DNA of 64,000 bases from Reticulitermes lucifugus (GCA_026260175.1 JAKCWW010000288.1:1-64000); one strand, 5' to 3'; positions 33,326-43,248 are shown, counted from the stretch's first letter. Notes: generated from the letters alone by a model not told the origin. Program-made: numbers and translations.

Positions 33326-33417
33326 AAAGTCACAAATTAAAAAACCAACATGTACTGTATTTGTTGGTTTTTTATTTGTGATTTGAAATCAGAAAGCACG
33401 GAGAATATAACGTGAAA
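33326..33417. mobile_element. 92-bp hairpin insertion with exact 11-bp target duplication
   Basis: Tctactgagat occurs at 33315-33325 and again at 33418-33428. Between them tcacaaattaaaaaaccaac and gttggttttttatttgtga pair over about 21 bases around a short loop (tgtactgtat). A 27-base unpaired 3' extension follows. Its class is unknown. Confidence 0.75.
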
Positions 33418-33454
33418 TCTACTGAGATGTTAGGAACATATTAAGTGTAGCGCG

Positions 33455-33640
33455 GTCCGGCATGTGACGCCGTGTATTTTGGTAGAGATCTGCCGACGTT
33501 TCGGAGGAACTTGCTGCCTCCATCTTAGGCTAGAATGTATAAACTGTCTCTCTCTTCTAAACAGATGATTTGGTAAGTATATTTCTGCAAAATGTTGGTA
33601 AATATCTACCAGAATACACGGTGTCATAATTCATAATACG
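33455..33640. mobile_element. Fold-back element FB2, well-preserved copy
   Basis: Left arm atgtgacgccgtgtattttg, gtagagatctgccgacgttt, cggaggaacttgctgcctcc, atctta. The right arm ends ggtaaatatctaccagaata, cacggtgtcata, the inverse of the left start. The terminal arms match over about 40 bp. The minus strand of the left arm carries GGAGG...CCTCCGAAACGTCGG. Confidence 0.85.
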
Positions 33641-33739
33641 ACAATTTTCATAATAAGGTCGCGGGAACACCAAACCTCCCACGAAGTAATATTACTTAAT
33701 CTGAGGAGCATACTCGTATTCTTCACGAGGGAACTTATT

Positions 33740-34130
33740 CTATTGTTTGTACAGTTATGGCGGCTGAGGTGCTGAGGAGTGGAGGAATGTCTCCATTGTT
33801 TGCGAGGGCGAAACTCTTAGCTTGAAATGCTCCCCCAACCCCGCCATGTCCTTCTCTTGGTCACAACAACCCTTTCCACTACCCCTAGCTCTCCCTCGGC
33901 AACGAACCCTTTGCTTGCTAAAGTTTCAGTAAAGAAAAATTCCATGCCTTCAACCCTATACGATGCTGCGGCCAAGACAATGCTCTTTGGAGCGCAGTGG
34001 GGAGCAGTCCACCCCTTTCGCGGACCGAAACGCCGAGAGAGAATCAGAGAACTTCTACATTCGCCATATAGCCTCAAGGCCGTCGACCATTTGGAAGAAA
34101 TAATTAGAAAAAAACAATTTAAATGATCTC
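33740..34130. other. GC-richer island with overlapping frames, function unknown
   Basis: Open frames lie on both strands (plus 33827-34126, 99 codons; minus 33817-34077, 86 codons). Base composition is clearly less AT-rich than the flanks and no repeat family was recognised. The plus translation contains KTMLFGAQWGAVHPFRG and ends in a charged HLEEIIRKKQFK. No domain is known to me. It could be an old exon, unannotated repeat or chance. Confidence 0.25.
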
Positions 34131-34457
34131 AGTTTTCAAGCAGGCCATGAATATAGCGTTAAACACGCAAAATCAATATGTACAGAAGTCCTTAATACAT
34201 CCAGCAGTGTTCTTGTTTAGAAGGTGACAGTAGATCATCTGTACATTTCTGGCCTTTCACATAAGCACAATATTCGTTAGCGTGTTCATACTCCCACATC
34301 TGCATTAGAGTGGGCCTACTGTTTGTTTAAGGTCGATTTTAATTCTGCCCTCGTACAACAAAATCCCTTTGACACAGGTGTCCCGACTAAAATTTTCTAT
34401 AACACTTCTCATTTATCCATGCATGCTACAAATTTTGGCGCGTATAAATGAATATAA

Positions 34458-34731
34458 GGCTGCCCCGTAACATGCCGCGCAGGCACAGAGGACAGGTACA
34501 GGTATAGTTCTACCCATACTGAACTTCGGCGATAGACGGGAAATGGTGGTCAACGCTACGTCCCGGCCGCTTTACCCCCAGGAAAGAGACTCGGTACCTA
34601 TTTTACAGGAGGATGGATGGGCCTCGTGGCCGGTCTGGATGGGTCCGGAAAATCTCGTCCCAGCGGGATTTCGAATGCCGAACCATCCAGTCCGTAGCGA
34701 GTCGCTGTGCTGACTACGCTATCGCGGCCGC
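34458..34731 (-). repeat. SINE family A, near full length, antisense
   Basis: 3' part (aacatgccgcgcaggcacag, ggtatagttctacccatact), middle (aacgctacgtcccggccgct, ttacccccaggaaagagac, ggatgggcctcgtggccgg), head (cccagcgggatttcgaatgc, tccgtagcgagtcgctgtgc, tgactacgctatcgcggccg). Complete tRNA-like head with both boxes. Confidence 0.93.
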
Positions 34732-35224
34732 AAAATGAAAATTAGTCATCAAATTAAATTGATTTCAAGAAACTATTAACTTTAGCATAAATATTATATG
34801 ACAGTAATTGCTGATACATTAACTTCTGAAGCCACACAAACAATTTTGAGGGACGTTCAAAACCTAAAATTTAATCCTATATGCATATTAAGATTTTTTA
34901 ATCAACGACTACAAAAGATTATCCGAGTATAAGATCTGAAGATTTCATGGTTTAGTAGAAATTATAAACTTTTCGGAGAAGCATGCCTCCCAGAATGTGC
35001 AGTACACACGACACAATAGGACCGTCAACATAGCGTAAGGACACGATCAATATTGATCGCATAACTAGTATACGTAGCCAGATGTCAAAAACAGTTTTAA
35101 GAAATTTTAACGACTTTTAGTATTCTATGCTGCGATAACTAAAGACTGAAGTGATTCAGTTTTAATAACATAAAGGAAAAAGAACCAATTACTACGTCAG
35201 TGAAGTGCAGTGGTGGTAACTTTG
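34732..35224. other. Unassigned stretch
   Basis: AT-rich. Nothing was recognised. Confidence 0.4.
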
Positions 35225-35285
35225 CAAGAATTGCGTATTGTGAAAGTGAACCTGATGCATTAGGACTGTGAACTTTCGACGGCAA

Positions 35286-35325
35286 ACCCTGAGGATGGCA
35301 CAAAAGTGCCGAAACATATGTAGGT
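35286..35325 (+). ncRNA. Hammerhead-ribozyme-like motif (best example)
   Basis: Layout: CTGAGGA (35289-35295), one T, stem GGCAC/GTGCC (35297-35301 with 35306-35310) closed by an AAAA loop, GAAAC (35311-35315), a short ACA/TGT stem (35314-35316 with 35319-35321), then A (35322, the predicted cleavage base). ACC (35286-35288) pairs with GGT (35323-35325). This equals a minimal type I hammerhead (CUGANGA, stem II, GAAA, stem III, UH, stem I) except for the single extra U after the CUGANGA box. Activity is unproven. Confidence 0.5.
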
Positions 35326-35384
35326 ACTGAAATCATAAAAACAGTGTAGTGCATTCGTTGGTACGTAATTATTAACTGATTAAA

Positions 35385-35480
35385 TGACTTGTTTTTATAA
35401 CCGAGACAGAAAGTGTTTACTGCGCGGTACGAGCCGAATATTTAAAGGTAGTTCAGGTTATTATCACCCTATAAAGGGTT
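35385..35480 (+). repeat. Possible family E part copy
   Basis: Actgcgcggtacgagccgaa followed by tatttaaaggtagttcaggt parallels the tgtgcggtacgaacagagtc / tttaattcagtt part of the copy at 20721-20960. Short and diverged. Confidence 0.35.
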
Positions 35481-35682
35481 TCTTCGCTTTCTTTGTCCGA
35501 TTCGTACATTTATAAGCTTCCACCTTAAAACACTGAATTAAAGTTTTTACCCTTCGAATTTTACACGCTGACACCTGTGTAAGCAACGGCGTGAGAACGA
35601 CATGACAAACACAATCATCAACCATTTCTTATTACGCCTATGCATATGATATACATACACATGGAGATATTTTTCCGTTGGA

Positions 35683-36297
35683 CTATAGACTATTTAATCA
35701 AATTAAGTCACATATAACCATAAATTAATATCTGTTGTTTTATGATGCTCCTCCTACATATTTCGGTCCCATCTTCGGAGAGCACATGAATAAAAATACA
35801 TTTATAGAGTAAACAATGCTGTGCACATATGAAGTTAAATGTTATCAATTAAAATATTGCTAAAATTAATAAAATATAGATAAATTCCAGGTATTCTACA
35901 TTTACTAATAATTTTATGTTTAATTGCAAACATCTATGTCACTACGCAATAGATGGATATAGCCGCCTTAGAATAAAATGTCAGTAGTGATATAGATGTT
36001 TGCAATTAAATATAAAATTATCTAGAAATTTAAAATATCTCTAATTAATCTATATTTTATGCATTTTTAGCAATATCGTAATTGATAACACTGCATTTTA
36101 ACTTCATATACGCACATCTTTAACACAATTTATTATAAATGCATTCTTTGCAAATGAATTCCCTGAAGATGGCCAACAGGGGCTGAAACATGTAGGAGGA
36201 GCATCACAAAATAAGAAATATTTATGGTTACGTGTACAATTAGTTGGATGAAATACTGTATAGTCAATCTACTGCACAGTATATGGATGATGTTACA
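35683..36297. mobile_element. Large fold-back element FB3, about 615 bp
   Basis: The two halves are near-complete inverted copies. Left: gactatttaatcaaattaag, catataaccataaat, tgatgctcctcctacatatt, tcggtcccatcttcgg, ...tatgaagttaaatgttatca, atttaattgcaaacatctatg-type inner arm. Right: the reverse order, ending tgaagatggccaacagggg, ctgaaacatgtaggaggagc, atcac...tatagtc. The centre is near 35965. Direct repeats tttccgttg (35672-35680 and 36298-36306) may be the target duplication. Non-coding. The right half carries a hammerhead-like motif at 36160-36197. Confidence 0.88.
36160..36197 (+). ncRNA. Hammerhead-ribozyme-like motif in FB3
   Basis: CTGAAGA (36163-36169), an extra T, stem GGCC/GGCT (36171-36174 with 36181-36184), GAAAC (36185-36189), AC/GT mini-stem, then A (36194). 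TCC (36160-36162) pairs with GGA (36195-36197). Same layout as 35286-35325 but with a different stem sequence. Confidence 0.45.
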
Positions 36298-37594
36298 TTT
36301 CCGTTGATTTGCAACTGCTCCTATTTTCTCTGGCGAAACAGTATTCTAGTCCCTACGTATTATACGTAAGTATCCTACACAGACATGCAGAGGACCACGG
36401 AATACACAAGTTAACAGCATGGCTGCGTTGTTTCCAATGAATTTATACCTTGTATACGGGAGTGGAGCATTTCAGAATGGTCCAACGACCAACTTCCCTT
36501 TAGTGAGCTCCTAACTTTTAAAGTAAATAGTGGCCACGACCAACAACCAACCAACAAAGTCCGGAATATTCTCTCCCACTTTCTCTCTCTCCCTCTCACT
36601 CACTCTCTCGCTCTCTCCCTCCTGTGCCTGACGACTAATTCACAACCACACGCAAAGCTTCTCCAGCTATTTGGATTAACTGAAAGAATTCTAACGCAAT
36701 TTTACTTTGTGTACGTTTACTGAATTGTAAACAAGATCAAAATTATTCGTTTTCTGTTTACGTAATCAATCAAGACTGCATCCCAGCAGCAGTCGAAACA
36801 TGTAGTGTTGTTAGTGTTATCATCACACAGTTTCAGTGGATAGTTAATGAATACAGCTGTGTAATAGACAGGACTGCCGACAGCGGGTTCGGGCCCTGGT
36901 GAAAACATTTTTTCGGGCCCCCCAGAAGGGCGGACCGGCTAAACATCTTTACACTAAACCGGAGAGACTGACTATCAGTTGCAGTGACTTGGGCTTGTCT
37001 GAAAGGGTTAATTTGTACAATCGGCAAATAATGATACTACCGAGAAGGACAAAAACTTATGCAATATTGTCGGGTCCCGGGCCCCCTTATAGAAGGCGGG
37101 GCCCGGGTACTTTGTGCCGGCTTCCCCCTCCTCTCGTCGTCACTGACGATAGAATGCGTATACTTTTCATTTCTCTGTGGTCTGGAAATCTCGTACGCTC
37201 TTAGTATATAAACCCACATTTCAGCGATTCCAGTCCCAGGAAGATAGCTTCAAATTATTTGACTTACAGGTCCAGAGTGAATGTGATGAGAACATTTCTT
37301 TATTTCATTTGTTAGGGTTGTGCAACCTTATGTAGGCCTACACAAGCCAGTATATTTTTGCGCCAATTCCTCGCTGTACTATAATACTAGCTTGGTCTGT
37401 GTTATAGAATGTTACGAGATTTTTTTCTTGTTTCTATAGTGTTATACTTTGCTTTCGACAGGTCTGCTGATCACTTCTCTGTATTATTATAATTACTGAA
37501 CCTCTATTGGCCACATGGGAAGCGATTGTCCCGTTAAATTTAAGGGTTCTTTTTTTAAAAATTCAGAAAATTTTATTGCAAGTCTTCGTCTCAG
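36298..37594. other. Unassigned, with a (CT)n-rich patch
   Basis: A polypyrimidine patch lies at about 36571-36625. Gc-rich patches at 36880-36950 and 37060-37140 (gggcccccttatagaaggcg, gggcccgggtac) look like old repeat remnants. No family was named. Confidence 0.4.
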
Positions 37595-37860
37595 GTGCTA
37601 CTTCAGACCTCCTTGTCGTTCGGTTATGCGTGGTGCCTGGGCGGAGCAGCACAGATCGGGACACTGTGAACTGTCCTTAGTAGCAGCATCCACAGACACC
37701 GACCGCTGGCGGTGGTGGAGTGTCCTTGGTAACAAAGGGAGGACGGAAGGATCCAGCTCTGTTCCCCGGCTACTTGTGACGCTGCAGTCCGACAAGAATA
37801 CACTGACTCCTCTGTGCACAGCTACTTTAATGTATCTGCTTAAGCTCCAGTAAATATCAT
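37595..37860. other. GC-richer, repeat-free island
   Basis: Balanced base composition (agacaccgaccgctggcggt, ggagtgtccttggtaacaaa) and open in one plus frame from about 37515 to 37853, ending just before a taa. The translation is unrecognised. Candidate old exon or conserved non-coding element, without proof. Confidence 0.25.
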
Positions 37861-37974
37861 GCTTGGGAATTCACTGTGGATAATTTCTATTTGCAAAATT
37901 ACATTTGCTGCTGCCATATAGAATAGAACAAATTGAACAAAACAGTCGTCTGGGATATGAGACTGAATAAACTT

Positions 37975-38062
37975 TTAGATGTATGCATTGATGATGGAGG
38001 CAGCAGTTTTCTCCGAAACTTCGGTAAACATATACCAGGTCACACGGCGTTACATCACAAAA
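37975..38062. repeat. Fold-back FB2 right half-element
   Basis: Gatgatggaggcagcagttt, tctccgaaacttcggtaaac, ataccaggtcacacggcgtt, acatcac is the right-arm order of FB2, directly joined to a SINE B copy. Its GGAGG...CTCCGAAAC core keeps the signature stem. Confidence 0.65.
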
Positions 38063-38065
38063 TAC

Positions 38066-38226
38066 TGGCCATGTCACGGCTCAGGCGGCTAGTTGCCGGC
38101 CTCTCACTGCGGAGACCCGAGTTTATTCCAAATCAATCCGTGTGGCTTGTGGTGCATTGGGTGGCACTGCGACAGGTTGTTCTCCTGTCAGTATAGTTAT
38201 ATGAATCCTACATATTCATTCCTCTG
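38066..38226 (+). repeat. SINE family B copy
   Basis: Tggccatgtcacggctcagg, cggctagttgccggcctctc, cggagacccgagtttattcc (B-box region decayed), gggtggcactgcgacaggtt, ctcctgtcagta and a final attcattcctctg. Same order as 5600-5818. Confidence 0.75.
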
Positions 38227-38238
38227 TTACTAAAGCTA

Positions 38239-38965
38239 CACAACGCAAAAAAAAAAATTCATGCGCAAGCTCTCCATAGTGTGATTCCTTTTTAAAAATA
38301 AGTCGAAAATCTTACACGAAATATGTCTGCAGACATTTAGTTTTCGAGATACACATAACATCTAATGGAGCAAGGTATCAAACGATCAAACATTGGGCTC
38401 CTCGTATTTGCACATGCAATAGCTATAAAGGACGATCATCTGAAGACAGATGAGCACTCCGCGATGTGGTTGATATCCCTGGGTGGAGATATTTTCAATC
38501 TTGTGCGATATCGCCTAAGTTTCTGCACGGCTCTCATTCCACAGCTGCAGTTATGGAACATTCATTGGCTGGTGTCCGTAAAGTCCGTTGTTTTACATTT
38601 CATGCCACACGAGACGCTGCTCCAATCATCGAAACAGATTCGAGTCTTAACGACGTCGACCAGGATGACGCGGCCCATATTCTTGTTCTTAGGTACCAGT
38701 TCGACTCTTACAGGCATCGAGGGTTAAGAGCATGTCGCAGTATTCGTCGTGTGTGTTCCCTGGTTATTCGATCTTACGTGAGCCCTGCTACACACTGTGT
38801 GCCTTGTGTACGCTTAGAAACGAGCTTTACTGTCGCGTCTGCTGAGAAGTGTACGGGCGTTTGTCTCGAAAACTGAACGTCTCAGAACATATTTTGTATG
38901 ATATTCTCGACATTTTTTTTTGATTAAGGAATCATACTATGGACAGCACATATTTTTTCACTCTG
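38239..38965. mobile_element. 727-bp TA-flanked transposon with about 100-bp inverted ends
   Basis: Left end cacaacgcaaaa...ctccatagtgtgattccttt...acatttagttttcgagata. The right end, read in reverse, is cagagtgaaaaa...gtccatagtatgattcctta...gacgttcagttttcgagaca. Both are directly bordered by TA (38237-38238, 38966-38967), the target of Tc1/mariner-type elements. The interior (open plus frames of 120 and 136 codons, 38365-38876) has no recognisable transposase or DDE motif, so it is probably non-autonomous. Confidence 0.82.
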
Positions 38966-38967
38966 TA

Positions 38968-39479
38968 TCATCTTAGCAATTGAGAGCGCATTTAAAAACA
39001 CACTTAGAAATACTTTTGGAATCATAAACTATTATACTCACAGCCACTTGTGCGAGTACCTCAAATTGTAAAATATAGTTGGTTATATTTGGTCACAGAC
39101 TTTTTAGTTTATATTTCACTCCACCTAATGATGCGGTCGGAAGATCCCAAGTTACAATTATGTTCCAGCGTCAAGTTACACTGACTTAGTTTTTCTGTGT
39201 GTTTACTCAGTCCCTTCAGGTTAAAACCGGGACTGTACTTGAAATGAGACCATAATCGCTTCCGTTTACATCCTGTCCAGTTCATTGTTCTCTAATTACC
39301 TTACTAATCAACGCTATAAGTATGCTTAATCTATGTGCAACTGACACAGTCGTTAAAAAAACTGTTGGTACAAACAGGCCTCAGTAAATCTCATTTTTCC
39401 TCACCGCAAGAATTCCTTACCCTTAGGTCGTTAAGGCCTGTTTCTATGGTCTTCTATTTCTTGTCATCATTTTTAAGCG
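38968..39479. other. Unassigned stretch
   Basis: Nothing was recognised. AT-rich. Confidence 0.4.
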
Positions 39480-39905
39480 CCGCGTTCGCACATTGCGAAA
39501 AGCGACTATCAGCTTGTCATGTCTGTCACTCCGCATGGAACAACTCGCCTCCCACTGAAGGGGTTTTCATGAAATTTGGTATTTGAGGAATTATAGAAAA
39601 TCTGTCGGGAAAATTCAAATTCGATTAAAATCTGAGAAGAATAACGGGTACTTTACATGCAAATCTATGTACATTTATGACAAATAATATCTCGCTGAAT
39701 TTGTTTTAGAATGAGAAATGTTTCAAAGTGGTACAGAAAATCTAAACACACGTTTTACTTTCAATAATTTTTTCCCCCGGAAATTGGCGTTTATAAAATA
39801 ATGTAGAAAAACACAATAAATTGTTGCGTTTTCACTGCAACAATGATTACGCGAATGCGCTACAATGTTACGTTATACGTACAATGCCTATCTTGTTCCT
39901 ATCGT
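39480..39905 (+). repeat. Dispersed repeat family F, copy 2
   Basis: Collinear with 1522-2045: attgcgaaaagcgactatca, gcatggaacaactcg, gaagaataacgggtacttta, atctcgctgaatttgtttta, gaatgagaaatgtttcaaag, ggcgtttataaaataatgta, acaatgttacgttatacgta. I judge roughly three-quarters identity by eye. Confidence 0.75.
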
Positions 39906-40189
39906 AAGTTGAGGCGTCCTCGCAATCGGTAACAGAGCAGCATCATCAACTGTGTAAGAACATTTCTTGTTCTTTCGAGACAATTTTCACAATTTTGACG
40001 GTAGGCCTACCCTATCTCGTCAGGAACCGTCGTATTGATAAGTTTCAGTTCTCTAATGTCATAAATACTTCGGGTGTCAAACTAGCAAAATCTTGTAGAA
40101 TAAGTGGGATCAGAACAAGAAGGTTACATGCGATGCAGTCAACAGTTCAACACAGACAGTACCTGAGGTTTTCCCGGTGGCTGCTATGG
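39906..40189. other. Unassigned stretch
   Basis: Nothing was recognised. Confidence 0.4.
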
Positions 40190-40355
40190 AGATATGACTC
40201 CATGTACTCTGCAAGAAGTTAGCGACGTTTCGGACAGGGTTCAAGAGTCTAAAATGAAGACACGTTCATAACCATTCTACCCGAAGGGTGGAGGAAGTAT
40301 ATGTTTCTCCGAAACGTCCGTAGACTTCTACCAAACTATATGGTTCTGTATTTTA
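40190..40355. mobile_element. Fold-back element, FB2-like
   Basis: Left arm gagatatgactccatgtact, gcgacgtttcggacag. Right arm gtttctccgaaacgtccgta, gacttctaccaaactatatg, gttctgta. The arms are inverted and diverged at the ends. Confidence 0.7.
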
Positions 40356-40699
40356 GAAGGCGGTAATCATCAACTCCTATATAGCCTGTATATGAAGTGT
40401 CTAACGTAAATCATGTTCCTCCCACATTCATCAGTCAGCAATCTCATACTGTTCGCTACAAACGAAATAGGAACTGAGAAATGCTGGCGGACATAGGAAT
40501 GCGCCGACCTGCCAACCACTGTGGCAGACAGAATTACGTCATGTCCGCATTGTTGTTCGCTGCTTGTCGGCAGCTGATACGTCACAAAGACGTATCACTA
40601 GAGGGATTCCTGTGTGCGTAAGAGAGTTCTAATTTTAAAAAGAGAAAACAAAGTTAAGCCCACTAATAACAATTCGTATACAAACCGCCTGCTTTAAGA

Positions 40700-40860
40700 A
40701 GCAGAAATTCTGCATTTTGTCCACAGAATACGAGTACAAGTTTATTTATGCGTTTCGTATGATTGCCACAAAAGCGTTTATTTCCCTGAACATTATTTAC
40801 AGATCGGTCCTTACAAAAGAGAAAAAATATGTTCTCTGATAGGTAAGAACTGAATTGATA
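40700..40860 (+). repeat. Dispersed repeat family E copy
   Basis: Attctgcattttgtccacag, aatacgagtacaagtttatt, tatgcgtttcgtatgattgc, tatttccctgaacattattt, acagatcggtccttacaaaa, gagaaaaaatatgttctctg. Best match is 1376-1515. Confidence 0.6.
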
Positions 40861-41049
40861 AGCATAATTTAGATGAATTTCATGAGTTCACACACTACAG
40901 GTATACTTCAGTGTGTGAAACGTGCGTTCTTGTGGCAATTTAAACCGTCATAAACAAGAGGCAGCAACCGATGGTTCAATAATTCTAGTACCAAAACCCT
41001 TCTCTGGACCGTAACCTCAGCCAGTACAGTAATTTTATTTTCATTTTGG

Positions 41050-41125
41050 ATCGTGACACTGTTAGTCTTGCAGCAGGAGTTGACGTTTTGGACAGATGTA
41101 CCGTCCCCATCTTCAGGGTGCGCCC
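41050..41125. repeat. Fold-back-like half element
   Basis: Gatcgtgacactgttagtct, agttgacgttttggacagat, gtaccgtccccatcttcagg. On the minus strand: CTGAAGATGGGGAC...GTCCAAAACGTC, the FB1-type signature with its GGAC/GTCC stem kept. Confidence 0.6.
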
Positions 41126-41380
41126 TAATGCTTACAAGCTAACGTATGTTTGGTTAGATGATGAGGAAATAATGAATTAGAAAGGAGATGGGAAGAAAGC
41201 TATCTTGACCTTCTTTAAGGTAGGTCTACTGTACTGGTATTTTCTAGGGGAGACGGAGGAAAACCACGACAACCTCAGTGACGATCATGTGTGTGCGGGT
41301 GAAAATTTTAACCCGTGGAATTTCCGATATGAAGTACGAGTACCACTCACTGAATACATATAGGCCATACATATACAAGC

Positions 41381-41667
41381 GGGCCGGGATAGCTGAGTCG
41401 GTAAAGCGGCTCGCTACGGTCTGTACGGTCCGGGGATCGAATCCCGGTGGGGGACGAGGTTTTCCGCACCCGTCCAGACCCTAGGGCCCACCCAGCCTCC
41501 TTGATAATGGGTACCAGGTCTCTTTCCGGGGGGTAAAGCGGCCGGGGCGTGGCGTTGAACACCCACTCTCATCTAGCGTCGAGTTTAAAGAAAGAGTAGA
41601 GCTATGCTTCTTCTCACCCTCTGGGCCTTCATGGTCTATTGTAGGGTGAATTCTACTTTACCTTTAC
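41381..41667 (+). repeat. SINE family A, full length (reference copy)
   Basis: A box ggatagctgagtcggtaaag, then cggctcgctacggtctgtac, B box ggggatcgaatcccggtggg, ttttccgcacccgtccagac, gggtaccaggtctctttccg, aaagcggccggggcgtggcg, catctagcgtcgagtttaaa, agaaagagtagagctatgct, and the 3' end agggtgaattctactttacc. The best-preserved head in the window, with canonical B box GATCGAATCCC. Confidence 0.95.
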
Positions 41668-42369
41668 ATGTACACGCTGGCTGTGTTACAAAGGGACACT
41701 CACTTCCATCCTACAAGACGTTTCATTACCACTCAGGTTGATTTACTGATATATAAAGCTTTCACTTTCATTAGCACCACGCCACTATGGGCTATCGAAG
41801 ACGTGGAAGTAAACCCCACGCACTTTAGATTGGCGCTGATTGTAGATATATGTGAAAATGAAAGGCCAGATTAACATTATGGCGGTTTTCCCCCCTTTAC
41901 TCATCACATGGATAAACATCCTCTACACGTGCTACAGAAGAGATATCACTGCATTTATCGTGTACTGAATCCCAGTTAGGCCCTGTCCCACCTACAATAC
42001 ATGACATAAAATTAGCTAATTCTACTATCCGACCCGCTGCTGACCTGAGAAGGAGCCAGGTGAATTCTGGTCAGACCTCCATATCCTGTTACTGTACGAT
42101 AATCTGTAGTAACTTAGTATCTCTCTAGCCACTTCTAGATCTACAAAGTCTTCCTTTCCCTTGACGACTTTCGGCCAAATTTCTTATTTTCGCTGTCCAT
42201 CCAATGTTCCTTCCATGATATCTTTAATTTAACCACAATAATAGAGTAAACGTGCAATGCTTAGACCTTCAGGCTCTTAAGCACCCTCTTACATAGACAC
42301 AGGTTCAATTCTGACATTAAAATGGAGAAACATTCATAATAAAGACCTCCGTATCTTTCGCTGCTCACC
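41668..42369. other. Unassigned stretch
   Basis: Nothing was recognised. A 68-codon frame at 41668-41874 is unremarkable. Confidence 0.4.
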
Positions 42370-42968
42370 CAATGTCAATAGGATGATCAAAACAAGAAGG
42401 ACGAGATGGCAGGGCATGTAGCACGCTTACAAGAACGCTCAAAGTTTTGGTCGGAATACCTGAATAAAGGAGATCTTTTGAAAGACTAGATGTATAGAAG
42501 GTAAACGGTAAATATAAAGTTCACCCTATAACCTGCCATTAAGGCACAGAGGGGGAAAAGGTATAGCTCTACACTTTCTTTAACCTGAGTGCTAGATAGG
42601 GTGGGTGGCTAACCCCACGATCCCCCCCCCAGGAATAACCCGGCTTCCATCGTACAGGAAGCTGGGTGGGCTCCAGGGCCAGTCTGGACGGGTCCGGAAA
42701 ATCTTGTCCCCACCGGGATTCGATCCTCGGACCGTCCAGCCCGTAGCGAGTCGGACTATGTGTATGTGAGAATACTTAATATTAAAATTTATCTTATAGA
42801 TGTGTAATGGGAGAGTAGGGATTGGATTAATTTCATTCAGGATAGGGGCCAGCGGAAGATGTTTGTGAAAACTGTAATGAAAACTTGGTTACATAAAATG
42901 CGGGAAATTTATTAACTAGTCGATGAACGATTAGTTCCCAAGGATTCCGCTTCATGAAATTGGTTATA
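42370..42968 (+). pseudogene. LINE 3' end ([10 protein letters not shown] family) split by a SINE
   Basis: The left part (42370-42499) has gatggcagggcatgtagcac, gctcaaagttttggtcggaa and cctgaataaaggagatcttt. The right part (42757-42968) resumes with aatattaaaatttatcttat, caggataggggccagcggaa, ggttacataaaatgcgggaa, atttattaactagtc and ttagttcccaaggattccgc. Together they follow the 9026-9348 copy from 'WAGHVAR' to the 3' untranslated end. An antisense SINE A fills 42500-42756. Several small indels show it is old. Confidence 0.82.
42500..42756 (-). repeat. SINE family A inserted in a LINE
   Basis: Acggtaaatataaagttcac, cctataacctgccattaagg, ctttctttaacctgagtgct, aataacccggcttccatcgt, ggtccggaaaatcttgtccc, accgggattcgatcctcgga, ccagcccgtagcgagtcgga. 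The first about 20 bases of the tRNA-like head are missing. Flanks actagatgtatag / actatgtgtatg look like a worn target duplication. Confidence 0.9.
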
Positions 42969-43164
42969 AAGCAATGCAAAACAAGTTTTACGCTTTTGAC
43001 ATAAAACTACGTCGTGTGTGTTCCAAATAATACGATGTGTGTACAGCGATATAAATGTACACATACTGTCGTAAATAGTATTAATTTAAATACATTTGAG
43101 ATTTTGAGGGTGCCCAGAAGGCAGATTCTTTTGTGCTGTGACAGACAGCAGTCTTTAAGATGGA

Positions 43165-43248
43165 TACCAGCAACTCCTGATGCATTATTCTGAAGAAAGG
43201 GCAACTTGTTCTTCTGAAACGTCGTGATCACACTACCAGACTACATGG
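43165..43248. repeat. Fold-back FB2-like half element
   Basis: Ttctgaagaaagggcaactt, gttcttctgaaacgtcgtga, cactaccagactacatggtg. Right-arm order of FB2. Confidence 0.55.

Noticed and set aside
38365-38876. Overlapping 120- and 136-codon frames as host gene
   Set aside because: They lie entirely inside a TA-flanked inverted-repeat element and have no known domain.
41381-41455. Functional tRNA gene
   Set aside because: It has A and B boxes but is the head of a SINE with a conserved body present in many copies; no acceptor-stem closure seen.
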